64,000 nucleotides of DNA from Cochlodiniinecator piscidefendens (lineage in GTDB: Bacteria > Pseudomonadota > Alphaproteobacteria > Rhodobacterales > Rhodobacteraceae), in NCBI RefSeq assembly GCF_011326755.1, contig NZ_JAAOIE010000008.1, forward strand, positions 41,652-105,651, read 5' to 3'. The stretch's first letter is position 1. Each line of letters begins with the position of its first letter. A program made the translations under genes and the position numbers. Shown piece after piece: positions 8,294-16,877 of this stretch. The notes under the pieces were generated by a model. That model worked only from the letters and a program-made list of their open reading frames with translations, ran no database searches and was not told where the DNA came from.

Positions 8294-9412
8294 ATGTCTG
8301 AGGCCAACACCGCCTTAAGTGATGAACGGATCAAAAATACCTCGCGACTGCGAACGGCCCTTATCCGGCCTGAGCTCGGCGGTATTTGCGGCACGATCAT
8401 CGTATTTGCGCTATTTCTAATTTTTGCTGGCGACAGCGGCATGTTCAACAGCCAAGGCGTGATGAACTGGTCGATCGTATCTGCACAGTTCATGATCATC
8501 GCCGTTGGCGCTTGCATGTTGATGATTGCAGGCGAATTTGACCTGTCGGTCGGTTCAATGATCGGCTTTGCCGGCATGATGATTGCGATCTTCACGGTGA
8601 CCCTCGAGTGGCCTGTGTGGCAGGCAATTCTGGTTACGTTTGCTCTTTGCATCGCAATTGGTGCCTTAAGCGGTTACATTGTCGTACGCACAGGATTGCC
8701 CAGCTTTATTGTTACCTTGGCCTTTTTGTTCATTCTTCGTGGGTTTACGATCTATCTTCCTCAATTGATCGAACGCCGCACTATTATTGGTGGCATTGAC
8801 GACGCAGCCGAGGGTGATTGGCTCGCTGGTTTGTTTGGCGGCAAGATTTTCGGCGGGTTGTTTCAATGGCTTGGCGACAATGGCATTATCGCGACCTTCG
8901 AACGCGGCACACGTGCCGGAGACCCCGTCGTTGACGGCATCCCTATGTTGATCGTTTGGGCGATCGGCTTGGTTATCGTTGGGCACTTTATTCTGGTGCG
9001 GACGCGATTTGGGAACTGGATTTTCGCTGCTGGTGGCGATGCCCAAGCCGCACGTTACACTGGTGTTCCTGTAAACCGTGTTAAAATCCTGATGTTTATG
9101 TTCACCGCATTCTGCGCAACCGTTTTCGCAACATGCCAGGTCATGGAATTTGGCTCAGCTGGGGCAGATCGAGGTTTACTAAAAGAATTCGAAGCCATCA
9201 TCGCCGTTGTTATTGGCGGGGCCCTTCTCACCGGTGGGTATGGATCCGTCATTGGCGCGGCACTTGGTGCGCTGATTTTCGGAGTTGTCCAACAAGGCCT
9301 GTTCTTTGCCGGCGTTGAAAGTTCATTGTTCCGCGTCTTCTTAGGATTGATCCTGCTGTTTGCTGTGATCCTAAACACCTACATCCGCCGCCTGATCACA
9401 GGGGAGAGATAA
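8294..9412 (+). CDS. iatP: Sugar/inositol ABC transporter permease (CUT2)
   Basis: A membrane protein of 372 residues with about ten hydrophobic segments, of the RbsC/AraH/FrcC family. The signature loop has the EAA-like segment GGALLTGGYGSVIGAALGAL and the family segment AGEFDLSVGSMIGFAGM. The ATG at 8294 follows GGGGG by 5 nt; an in-frame TTG four codons earlier is less likely. It is read from the same operon as the upstream binding protein, past the attenuator, and its stop is 1 bp before the ATPase start. It forms the inner-membrane channel. Confidence 0.86.
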   Translation: MSEANTALSDERIKNTSRLRTALIRPELGGICGTIIVFALFLIFAGDSGMFNSQGVMNWSIVSAQFMIIAVGACMLMIAGEFDLSVGSMIGFAGMMIAIFTVTLEWPVWQAILVTFALCIAIGALSGYIVVRTGLPSFIVTLAFLFILRGFTIYLPQLIERRTIIGGIDDAAEGDWLAGLFGGKIFGGLFQWLGDNGIIATFERGTRAGDPVVDGIPMLIVWAIGLVIVGHFILVRTRFGNWIFAAGGDAQAARYTGVPVNRVKILMFMFTAFCATVFATCQVMEFGSAGADRGLLKEFEAIIAVVIGGALLTGGYGSVIGAALGALIFGVVQQGLFFAGVESSLFRVFLGLILLFAVILNTYIRRLITGER

Positions 9413-9413
9413 G

Positions 9414-10202
9414 ATGTCTGAGACACAAAAACCAATTATTCAAATGTCCAACATCGAAAAACATTTCGGTTCTGTAATTGCGCTTGCGGGTGTGTCGGTG
9501 GATATTTATCCTGGCGAATGCCATTGCCTGTTGGGCGACAACGGTGCTGGAAAATCTACCTTCATTAAAACAATGTCTGGGGTTCATAAGCCCACCAAAG
9601 GCGAAATCCTGTTTGATGAAGAGCCTATGCATTTTGCCGACCCACGCGATTCAATCGCTGCCGGAATTGCAACGGTGTATCAAGATTTGGCCATGATCCC
9701 GCTTATGTCCGTCAGCCGTAACTTTTTTATGGGCAACGAACCTATTCGCAAAGTGGGACCCATCAGCGTCTTTGACCATGATCACGCCAATAAGGTGACC
9801 ATGGATGAAATGGGCAAGATGGGTATCAACCTTCGAGGCCCTGATCAGGCCGTTGGCACGTTGTCAGGTGGTGAACGCCAAACTGTTGCGATTGCGCGTG
9901 CTGTTCATTTCGGGGCGAAAGTCCTGATCTTGGACGAACCCACCTCAGCGCTTGGCGTCCGTCAGACCGCTAATGTGTTGGCAACCATTGATAAGGTTCG
10001 CAAACAAGGTATCGCGGTTGTATTCATCACCCACAACGTGCGCCACGCGCTTGCTGTTGGGGACCGGTTTACCGTTCTCAATCGCGGGAAAACGCTTGGT
10101 ACGGCAACCCGCGGAAATGTCACGCAAGAAGAACTGCAAGATATGATGGCTGGTGGTCAAGAATTGGCATCACTGGAAGGTTCACTTGGCGGGACAGTCT
10201 AA
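9414..10202 (+). CDS. iatA: Sugar/inositol ABC transporter ATPase, single domain
   Basis: 262 residues, one nucleotide-binding domain: Walker A LLGDNGAGKSTFIK, signature LSGGERQTVAIARA and Walker B VLILDEPTSALG. CUT2 importers usually have a fused double-domain ATPase of about 500 residues. This one is half that length and resembles the FrcA type, which must act as a homodimer. It starts 1 bp after the permease stop and ends in a strong terminator. It energises import through the permease at 8294-9412. Confidence 0.86.
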   Translation: MSETQKPIIQMSNIEKHFGSVIALAGVSVDIYPGECHCLLGDNGAGKSTFIKTMSGVHKPTKGEILFDEEPMHFADPRDSIAAGIATVYQDLAMIPLMSVSRNFFMGNEPIRKVGPISVFDHDHANKVTMDEMGKMGINLRGPDQAVGTLSGGERQTVAIARAVHFGAKVLILDEPTSALGVRQTANVLATIDKVRKQGIAVVFITHNVRHALAVGDRFTVLNRGKTLGTATRGNVTQEELQDMMAGGQELASLEGSLGGTV

Positions 10203-10221
10203 AGTACCTCCCCCAACTCAT

Positions 10222-10250
10222 GGGCAGCGGTTTATGCGCTGCCCCTTTTT
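10222..10250 (+). terminator. Rho-independent terminator of the inositol transporter operon
   Basis: GGGCAGCG (10222-10229) and CGCTGCCC (10237-10244) form an 8-bp stem with a 7-nt loop, followed by CTTTTT. The tail reaches the stop of the convergent kinase gene. Confidence 0.88.
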
Positions 10251-11130
10251 ATGGGCACCTTACAGTGCCTAACCACCCCGTTCCACCAACAACAGAAACG
10301 GCCGACGTCCCACAATCATTGGCACATTCTAACGCGGTTTCTAATGGTTCATCCGACAGCCATTTATGCAAAAAACCGCCATTGAACGCATCGCCTGCGC
10401 CAGTGGTATCAACGACCTGTGTTGGCTTTGCATTCGCATACAGTTCGTTGCCATCCCAGATTGCCGTTGCTCCCAATTTTCCCTGTTTCACAACTGTCAG
10501 TAATTCTGGTTTCAAATTGATACCAGATTGTAGTAGCCGCATGTGTTCTTCTTCATTTGGTAAAAACACATCGACCGCGTTGATCAATTCTGACGCCATG
10601 TCGGGCAGCGCATCTTCCCATGAACAATCCAGAGAAATCGTCAGGCCCAATGTTCGGGCAAGAGAAATCAACTCCGGATGTTCAACTAAGGTGCGTAACT
10701 CACCTATATGCAAATGAGAAATCCCAGAATTGTTCAAGGATTCATACGTTACATTTCCCAATGCGGGTCCGTCAGCACGGGTTAAGAATGCCCGATCTGC
10801 GCCATTGGTAATGGCCACCGTGATCTGTGGGTCACTTCCAGAATCCGCTGGAACACATCGCGTTGTATCAAGCCCCGACATTGACAATTGCGCCGACAAC
10901 ACATGATCGAAAGGCGCCGCCGGAAGCGTTGATGCAAGCGCAGCGGGTCGACCGAGTGCGCGAATGGTCGCCCCCGTAATATACGCCCCGCCACCTGCAT
11001 GGATTTGCAAACCATCAGAAAACACTTCCGTTCCCATGGTTGGTAATCTCGGAACACCGGTAAACACCAAATCACAGTACAACCGCCCAACAGACAGAAC
11101 GCCACCCATTTTGTTTAGCGCGTCCATCAT
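10249..11130 (-). CDS. PfkB-family carbohydrate kinase of the ROK-controlled locus
   Basis: A ribokinase-like enzyme of 293 residues. Near the N-terminus LQIHAGGGAYITGATIRALG gives the substrate-lid glycines; near the C-terminus DTTGAGDAFNGGF is PfkB signature 2 with the catalytic Asp. It phosphorylates a sugar or nucleoside-like hydroxyl with ATP; the substrate is unknown. The ATG overlaps the upstream ATPase stop as ATGA, so the two are translationally coupled. It is the last gene of the operon running down from 16746. It is not close in sequence to IolC at the window start, and its role should be read with the lyase and PIG-L genes. Confidence 0.85.
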   Translation of the reverse strand: MMDALNKMGGVLSVGRLYCDLVFTGVPRLPTMGTEVFSDGLQIHAGGGAYITGATIRALGRPAALASTLPAAPFDHVLSAQLSMSGLDTTRCVPADSGSDPQITVAITNGADRAFLTRADGPALGNVTYESLNNSGISHLHIGELRTLVEHPELISLARTLGLTISLDCSWEDALPDMASELINAVDVFLPNEEEHMRLLQSGINLKPELLTVVKQGKLGATAIWDGNELYANAKPTQVVDTTGAGDAFNGGFLHKWLSDEPLETALECANDCGTSAVSVVGGTGWLGTVRCP

Positions 11131-12185
11131 GATGTCAACGCAACTCCGGTTTTGTGATCGAAGAGATGAACAGTGGACAAATCTACACCAAGCTGAACAC
11201 TATCGCCAACCTGAGGCGCAGTACGGCCGTCGGCCTTCGCGATCACTTCGCCCTGGCCTGTTTCAACATAAAGTAAGGTTTCCGGCCCAAGTGGTTCACA
11301 CACAGTAACAGTTCCCTTTAACACTGGCGTGCCAATATCAGGCTTCAGATCATCAGGTCGAATGCCAACGGTGACCATCCCTTTTTCGTGTCCTTCAATG
11401 GGGACGGAGAGCACTGCTTCACTTCCAACAGAAACACCCCCCTCTACGATTTCTCCGTCAATCATATTCATGGACGGCGCGCCGATAAATGTTGCCACAA
11501 AGGTATTGGCTGGACGATTATAAACATCGTCCGGTGTACCAACCTGTTGAATATAGCCATCTTTCATAATCACAATACGATCCGCCATGGTCATCGCTTC
11601 GACCTGATCGTGGGTTACGAAAATAATTGTATTGCCGACACGCTGGTGCAGCTTTTTAATCTCGAGCCGCATCTGTGTTCGCAGCTTTGCATCTAGATTG
11701 GACAGCGGTTCATCAAAGAGAAAGACCGCCGGATCACGCACCATGGCCCGGCCAATCGCAACACGCTGACGCTGCCCCCCCGAAAGCTGGTCTGGTTTGC
11801 GCTCCAGCAAATCAACCATATCCAGAATACCCGCCACTTCTTGAATGCGTTTTTCTTTTTCGGCCTTAGAAGCCTTGGAAGATCGCAAACCAAACGCAAT
11901 GTTCTTTTTGACCGACATATGCGGATAAATTGCATAGTTCTGGAAAACCATCGCAATATCGCGTTCTTTGGGCTCTAGATTATTCACCTCACGCCCACCA
12001 ATTTCGATAGCGCCCGAAGTGATTTCTTCGAGACCTGCAATCAATCTCAGTGTCGTCGATTTTCCGCAACCAGACGGGCCAACAAACACGACGAATTCAC
12101 CATCATCTACATCGAGATTAATACCGTGAAGAATTTCAGTTTTGCCGTAAGCTTTGACAAGATTATTAAGGACGAGATTGGCCAA
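11127..12185 (-). CDS. ugpC: CUT1 sugar ABC transporter ATPase (UgpC/MalK type)
   Basis: 352 residues. The nucleotide-binding domain has Walker [19 protein letters not shown], signature [14 protein letters not shown] and Walker [15 protein letters not shown], followed by a C-terminal TOBE-type regulatory region with VGIRPDDLKP. The start is a TTG at 12183-12185, preceded by GGAG with an 8-nt spacer and lying 2 bp after the lyase stop. It powers the importer encoded at 13669-16746. It is placed downstream of the lyase gene rather than next to the permeases, which binds the enzyme gene into the transport operon. The ugpC symbol is used in the family sense only. Confidence 0.88.
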   Translation of the reverse strand: MANLVLNNLVKAYGKTEILHGINLDVDDGEFVVFVGPSGCGKSTTLRLIAGLEEITSGAIEIGGREVNNLEPKERDIAMVFQNYAIYPHMSVKKNIAFGLRSSKASKAEKEKRIQEVAGILDMVDLLERKPDQLSGGQRQRVAIGRAMVRDPAVFLFDEPLSNLDAKLRTQMRLEIKKLHQRVGNTIIFVTHDQVEAMTMADRIVIMKDGYIQQVGTPDDVYNRPANTFVATFIGAPSMNMIDGEIVEGGVSVGSEAVLSVPIEGHEKGMVTVGIRPDDLKPDIGTPVLKGTVTVCEPLGPETLLYVETGQGEVIAKADGRTAPQVGDSVQLGVDLSTVHLFDHKTGVALTS

Positions 12186-12187
12186 AT

Positions 12188-13672
12188 TCAGGACTCCGTC
12201 AGAGATAAAAACGCGGTCTGAAGCCGCGCGTTCGCATCAATGCGACGTGATTTTCGAGTAGATTGTAGAGCGTGCAACGCCTTCACTTCGCCTGCATAGG
12301 TCGACAACGCATGCCCCAGCGCAGCTGGTGAAGGGCCACCCAGGCGGTCACGACGTTGAACAAAAACCTTGGCTGAAACTGCATCGCTAAAGCAGTCTTC
12401 TGTCAGGATTGATGACCGCCCTACTTCAGCCTCAAACGCGGCAGAAAATGCCTGAAACCCCGCGCTTAGGGAAACTTGGTCGTCAATGACCGCGCGTGCC
12501 GTAACGGAGGCAATTTCATGCGCTTGGCGAAAACTAAGCCCCTCATCACGCACCAAGGTATCCGCCAATTCCGTAATTGTAATGCATGCAGCATCAGTGT
12601 TACGGGCGACATTTTTCGTATTGATAGAGCAAGCCGGAAGAAACGCAGTTAACAACGCGACCATACGTGCACCACTTTCAAAAGCTCCATAACCTGCCTG
12701 CTGCACTTCGCCTTCGCTGTCGTTCATGTCAGTGAACGGCGTGTTGTGCATCGTATTCATAATCATATCGCAGCGCCCAATGGTGACTGACGCAAGATGG
12801 CGCATGTGCTCGATCGGTACCGGATTACGTTTCTGTGGCATTATAGAACTGACCTGAACAAGCGCGTTTGGAACATACAACTGCCCCACCTCAAAGCTCG
12901 ACCAAAACGCCATATCCTGCACAACCCGACCAAGATGCAGAAAGGCCAGCTTTATCGCTGAATAAAGCCCCGTGACATAATCCACGCTGGCAATACTGCC
13001 GTAGGAGTTCAGAGTCGGTTGATCAAATCCCAATAAATCCGCCATGCGTGCCCGATTAATTGGGAACCCAGACGTCGTAATCGCAGCCGCTCCCATCGGG
13101 CAATGATCTACAACCTCCAGTGCGGCGTTCAATCGTAAGCAATCGCGATTGAGAACCTCAATTATCGCAGCCAGATAATGACCAAAGGTCGTAGGTTGTG
13201 CAGGTTGGCCGTGGGTATAAGCAACAATTAATGTATCAGCCTCTTTTTCCGCTTTCTCAATCAACACCTGGGAAAGGGTATTTAACTGCTCCAGAAGCGC
13301 TTCACCCTTTAGCTGCAAGGCCATTTTAAATAGGGTGTGGTCCATATCATTGCGCGAACGCGCCGTATGCAATGCCCCACCAAGATCACCCAAGCGCCGC
13401 TTTAACTCTGCCTCTACAAAGAAAAAGTAATCTTCATATTCACCAGTATAAATTTGCGCGGCGACATCTGTTTCTGTCTCAATTGCTTGCAGAGCCCTAG
13501 CGATCTCACGGCTTTGATCCGGTAATAAAATACCCGTTTCGTTTAGCATCACCAAGTGGGCACGATTGATTGTCGTCATATGATCTGCAAAATGGGTTTT
13601 TACACCATCAAATAACGGTGCCAAAACAGTTTCGACGTATGTTTGATCTGGAAAAACAGAGTTATCAATCAT
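12188..13672 (-). CDS. Argininosuccinate lyase-like (fumarase superfamily) C-N lyase
   Basis: 494 residues from an ATG that overlaps the permease stop as ATGA (13669-13672); a longer in-frame ORF to 13783 would run over the permease and is rejected. The superfamily signature SSIMPQKRNP is near residue 275. HTARSRNDMDHT and YTHGQPAQPTTFGHYL are the other two active-site blocks. Canonical ArgH reads HTGRSRND and YTHLQ, so the blocks are kept but the substrate contacts differ. The family removes an amine from a succinyl/aspartyl carbon, releasing fumarate. Its place inside a sugar-importer operon argues for catabolism, like EDDS lyase, rather than arginine synthesis. Substrate unknown. Confidence 0.83.
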   Translation of the reverse strand: MIDNSVFPDQTYVETVLAPLFDGVKTHFADHMTTINRAHLVMLNETGILLPDQSREIARALQAIETETDVAAQIYTGEYEDYFFFVEAELKRRLGDLGGALHTARSRNDMDHTLFKMALQLKGEALLEQLNTLSQVLIEKAEKEADTLIVAYTHGQPAQPTTFGHYLAAIIEVLNRDCLRLNAALEVVDHCPMGAAAITTSGFPINRARMADLLGFDQPTLNSYGSIASVDYVTGLYSAIKLAFLHLGRVVQDMAFWSSFEVGQLYVPNALVQVSSIMPQKRNPVPIEHMRHLASVTIGRCDMIMNTMHNTPFTDMNDSEGEVQQAGYGAFESGARMVALLTAFLPACSINTKNVARNTDAACITITELADTLVRDEGLSFRQAHEIASVTARAVIDDQVSLSAGFQAFSAAFEAEVGRSSILTEDCFSDAVSAKVFVQRRDRLGGPSPAALGHALSTYAGEVKALHALQSTRKSRRIDANARLQTAFLSLTES

Positions 13673-14535
13673 CCCTTCAACCCCGCCATGACAACACCTC
13701 GGATGATAAATCGTTGGAAGATGAGGAACACAATCAATGTAGGTATTGTAGAAATAGCTGCCCCGGTCATGATCAATTCCCAAGCAACATCGGCCTCATC
13801 ACCGAACCCCGACAATCCGACAGGAATGGTGTAAAGCTCCGGTGAGTTTGTCACAATAAGCGGCCATAAAAACGCAGTCCAATTGCCGAGGAATACAAAG
13901 ATTGCCAGAGCCGCGAGTGCCGGTTTGACCAAAGGCATGGCAACGGTCCACCAAATCTGCAACTCGTTCAAGCCATCAATCCGCGCTGCTTCTAGAAAAT
14001 CATCGGGGACGCTTTCGAAGAACTGTTTCATCAAAAATGTACCAAACCCCGTCATCAACCCCGGAAACATGATGCCCCAGTAACTATCGAGCCACCCAAA
14101 ATTTTGGCTCATGAGGTACCAAGGGATTACCAACATTTCCGTCGGGATCATCAAAGTGGACAAAATAGCGATAAAAACAAGCGTGCGGCCCGGAAATTTA
14201 AATTTACACAGAGTATACCCCACCAGACTGTCAAACAGCAGATTTGAAATTGTAGTCAGGGTCGCAATGATCGCCGAGTTCATAAACCAAATGTAAAACC
14301 GTCCATCCTCTAACACGTAAGTATAGTTCTCGAGTGTTGGATCGTCTGGCATAAGGTTCACGTTGTAAACTTCGTGCGGCCACTTCAACGATGTCGAAAT
14401 CATATAGACAATTGGCATAATCATCGCGATGCCGCCAAAAAACAAAATCAACCAGCGAATAATTTGACCCATGTTCCGGGGTTTTGTGGGGCGCGCGTTA
14501 TTTAAACTTACGCTTGTAGGGGCAATTGATGTCAT
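13669..14535 (-). CDS. CUT1 sugar ABC transporter permease (MalG type)
   Basis: 288 residues with about six membrane segments. The EAA loop is EAARIDGLNELQIWWTVAMP, about 90 residues from the C-terminus, as in MalG-like subunits. A cytoplasmic N-terminal tail of about 25 residues precedes the first segment (RWLILFFGGIAMIMPIVYMI). It begins 1 bp after the stop of the MalF-type permease and overlaps the lyase start by 4 bp. It forms the translocation pore with the MalF-type subunit. Confidence 0.87.
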   Translation of the reverse strand: MTSIAPTSVSLNNARPTKPRNMGQIIRWLILFFGGIAMIMPIVYMISTSLKWPHEVYNVNLMPDDPTLENYTYVLEDGRFYIWFMNSAIIATLTTISNLLFDSLVGYTLCKFKFPGRTLVFIAILSTLMIPTEMLVIPWYLMSQNFGWLDSYWGIMFPGLMTGFGTFLMKQFFESVPDDFLEAARIDGLNELQIWWTVAMPLVKPALAALAIFVFLGNWTAFLWPLIVTNSPELYTIPVGLSGFGDEADVAWELIMTGAAISTIPTLIVFLIFQRFIIRGVVMAGLKG

Positions 14536-14536
14536 T

Positions 14537-15430
14537 TTAAGCGCTCCGTAGCAGGCGTAATTGAATAAGGCTCACAATCAACAAAATCGTAAAGAGCACG
14601 ACAGTTTGCGCCGTTGCGTATCCCATATTGAAACTGTTGAATGCCGTATCATAAATCATCAGAACCAACGGCTTTGTCGCATTAAGGGGACCGCCTGGAT
14701 TATTCGTGGTCATGTTAAAAACATGATCAAAAATCCGTAAGAACCCAATGGATGAGAACACAACGATAAACACAATGGTCGGCCGCAACAGCGGTAGCGT
14801 GATCTGTGTAAGAACGGTCCACCAACCCACACCATCAATGCGCGCGGCCTCATAATACGAAGTTGGGATCGAACGAATGCCAGCCATAAAAATAATAACC
14901 TGAAATCCAAGACCAGCCCAAACCGCAGGCGCCAAAACCGCAGGCAAAGCATAAGATGTGGAGTTTAAAAACTCGATCTGTGCGATACCAAATTTCGCTA
15001 AGATATTATTGAAAAGCCCGATAGGAACGCCCTGATAGAACCACCGCCACACCCAAGCCATAGCGACAGCACTGGTCATAAATGGCAGAAAATACAGCAT
15101 CCGTACAAAGCTGTGTAAAAACCTTAATTTATCGAGATGATAGGCAATTGTGAACGACAGAACCAATGAAACCGGCGTTCCGAGCAGGAGATAAACAAAG
15201 GTATTTTTAAACACCTTCCAAAACACTGGGTCGTTCCAAAGTTGGATGTAATTATCCGCACCGATCCATGTGCGTTCCCCCAATAAATTCCAATCTTGAA
15301 AGGAAATTAATACCGCGCTTCCGGTCGGGTAAAACCGGATAACACCGTAAAAAATCACCGGCAATGTAAGAAAAGCCCAAGCCCAAACGATCTGTTTTTG
15401 GCGGATCGTCAAATTGCGATAAAGCGTCAT
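14537..15430 (-). CDS. CUT1 sugar ABC transporter permease (MalF type)
   Basis: 297 residues, six membrane segments, EAA loop EAARIDGVGWWTVLTQITLP. The ATG at 15428-15430 is preferred over one 12 codons upstream because AGAGG lies 7 nt before it, and because the upstream start falls inside the attenuator hairpin at 15451-15478. It is the first permease gene after the binding protein. Ligand unknown; see the binding protein at 15493. Confidence 0.87.
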   Translation of the reverse strand: MTLYRNLTIRQKQIVWAWAFLTLPVIFYGVIRFYPTGSAVLISFQDWNLLGERTWIGADNYIQLWNDPVFWKVFKNTFVYLLLGTPVSLVLSFTIAYHLDKLRFLHSFVRMLYFLPFMTSAVAMAWVWRWFYQGVPIGLFNNILAKFGIAQIEFLNSTSYALPAVLAPAVWAGLGFQVIIFMAGIRSIPTSYYEAARIDGVGWWTVLTQITLPLLRPTIVFIVVFSSIGFLRIFDHVFNMTTNNPGGPLNATKPLVLMIYDTAFNSFNMGYATAQTVVLFTILLIVSLIQLRLLRSA

Positions 15431-15450
15431 TGCGCGGCCTCTTTTGGCAT

Positions 15451-15478
15451 AAAAAAGGCGAGCCATCGCTGGCCCGCC
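15451..15478 (-). terminator. Attenuator between binding-protein and permease genes
   Basis: Read on the minus strand, GGCGGGCC and GGCTCGCC form an 8-bp stem (one G-U pair) with a 6-nt loop, followed by six T. It lies between the binding-protein stop and the MalF-type start. Same arrangement as at 8233, 26591 and 39289. Confidence 0.82.
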
Positions 15479-15492
15479 ACAGGGAGATCGGA

Positions 15493-16746
15493 TTAATCGG
15501 CGTAGTATTCGTTCAAAATCGCCTGCTCTGCTTGGGCGGCTTCTGCTAAACTGTCGCTTAGAGATTGCCCCTGCAATGAAACGCGATCAAGCATATCCAC
15601 CAACACCTGGCGCTGCGCACTTTCGTTCGCAAATACAGTCGTGTGTGCGTACTCCAACCCACGAATAAACGGACCATACACCTCATGCGTTGCATTGGCT
15701 TCGGTCATCCCAACGGATGGGCGCGCAGGCAGTTCCCCCACAACATCCAGCCAGATTTGCATCGCTTCGTCAGATGTAATGTACTCCATGAACCGAACTG
15801 ACGCCTCATAACGTTCGCCTTCGGCTTTGGTTGTGATCGCGTTCACCCAATATGAGGAATAGTTAGATTGCGTACCTGTTGGCCCAACAGGCAACTCAGC
15901 AACAGCCCACTCCAATCCGCGCGTGTTATTGAGCGACCCAATACGGAAAGATCCATCAATATGCATCCCCGCGCGCCCCGCCTTAAAGGCGGCCTGAGGT
16001 TCATCCATAAATCCGACTTGGGTCACTCCGTGCTCGCTGCTCAATCCTTCATAAAACGCAGCGGCAGCGCGGCCTGCATCGGAATCATAAGTAACCGTTT
16101 GATTGTCTTCTGCGTAAGGCTCCCCACCAAATTGACGCACTAAAACTTCGCGCCACCAATGGTGATCCTGTGCCGTCATGCCTGTGGTAAGACCAACAGT
16201 AGTGACATTCCCAGCCCCGTCCCGTTCGGTCAAAGCGCCTGCCATTTCAACAAGCTCATCTAAATCAGCCGGCGGATGATCTAGGCCGGCTGCTTCGAAC
16301 AGACGCGTATTGTAAAACAACGCCAAAGATCGCACCGCAGTCGGAAGCGCGTAGTAATCGCCATCCACCTGCATCGCACTCACCATTGGGAAAAATTCTG
16401 CCTCGATCATCTCAGTTGGAAATTGTTCCGCTGGCAATGGCTGAATCAAATCGGCTTCGATGTAATCGTTTAGCCATCCATAAAACAATTGAACCACATC
16501 CGGGCCTTCGCCAGCCGGAATTGAGGCCGCAACCTTGGTTCGATATTCCGCATACGGGAAATGGGTCATGTTCACGGTTACATCTGGATTTGCGGCTTCA
16601 AAATTTTCAATCAGCTGCTCCATTGCCTCGACACGTGCGTCAAAGAAATATTGCCAATATTCAATTTCCACAGCACTTGCCGACGTTCCAAGCAGCGCAG
16701 CAGCGCTCGTCAGCCCAGCAAAGAGCGTTTTATTCGTCCATTTCAT
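15493..16746 (-). CDS. CUT1 extracellular solute-binding protein
   Basis: 417 residues from ATG 16746, with GGGAGAAG 5 nt upstream. It has a Sec signal peptide (KWTNKTLFAGLTSAAALLGT, cleavage near SASA-VE) and family 1 solute-binding features (PYAEYRTKVAASIPAGEGPD and later GRAGMHIDGSFRIG). It captures the ligand in the periplasm for the permeases downstream. It is the first gene of the operon SBP, MalF, MalG, lyase, ATPase, kinase. A divergent promoter region with a long inverted repeat separates it from the ROK regulator. The fold says carbohydrate or carbohydrate-like; the ligand cannot be told. Confidence 0.87.
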   Translation of the reverse strand: MKWTNKTLFAGLTSAAALLGTSASAVEIEYWQYFFDARVEAMEQLIENFEAANPDVTVNMTHFPYAEYRTKVAASIPAGEGPDVVQLFYGWLNDYIEADLIQPLPAEQFPTEMIEAEFFPMVSAMQVDGDYYALPTAVRSLALFYNTRLFEAAGLDHPPADLDELVEMAGALTERDGAGNVTTVGLTTGMTAQDHHWWREVLVRQFGGEPYAEDNQTVTYDSDAGRAAAAFYEGLSSEHGVTQVGFMDEPQAAFKAGRAGMHIDGSFRIGSLNNTRGLEWAVAELPVGPTGTQSNYSSYWVNAITTKAEGERYEASVRFMEYITSDEAMQIWLDVVGELPARPSVGMTEANATHEVYGPFIRGLEYAHTTVFANESAQRQVLVDMLDRVSLQGQSLSDSLAEAAQAEQAILNEYYAD

Positions 16747-16835
16747 TGCATCTTCTCCCGGTTGGCGGGCCAATTTTGGCTCCTGCAATCTTTGACGCCC
16801 AGAGGAATTCACTCAGCGCCTCAGCTTTTTAACTC

Positions 16836-16866
16836 AATTCAATTGATTATTCAAGTCAATTGAATT
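16836..16866. promoter_or_regulatory. ROK-type operator in the divergent promoter
   Basis: AATTCAATTGA (16836-16846) and TCAATTGAATT (16856-16866) are exact 11-bp inverted arms with a 9-bp spacer; the arms start 20 bp apart. It ends 11 bp before the ROK start codon and lies about 90 bp before the binding-protein start. It is well placed for autoregulation and for control of both arms. Confidence 0.75.
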
Positions 16867-16877
16867 AAACTCAAAAT

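Noticed and set aside
12188..13783. Longer ORF for the ASL-like lyase, starting at 13783
   Set aside because: It would run 111 bp over the permease gene in another frame; the ATGA overlap at 13669-13672 gives a normal family N-terminus.
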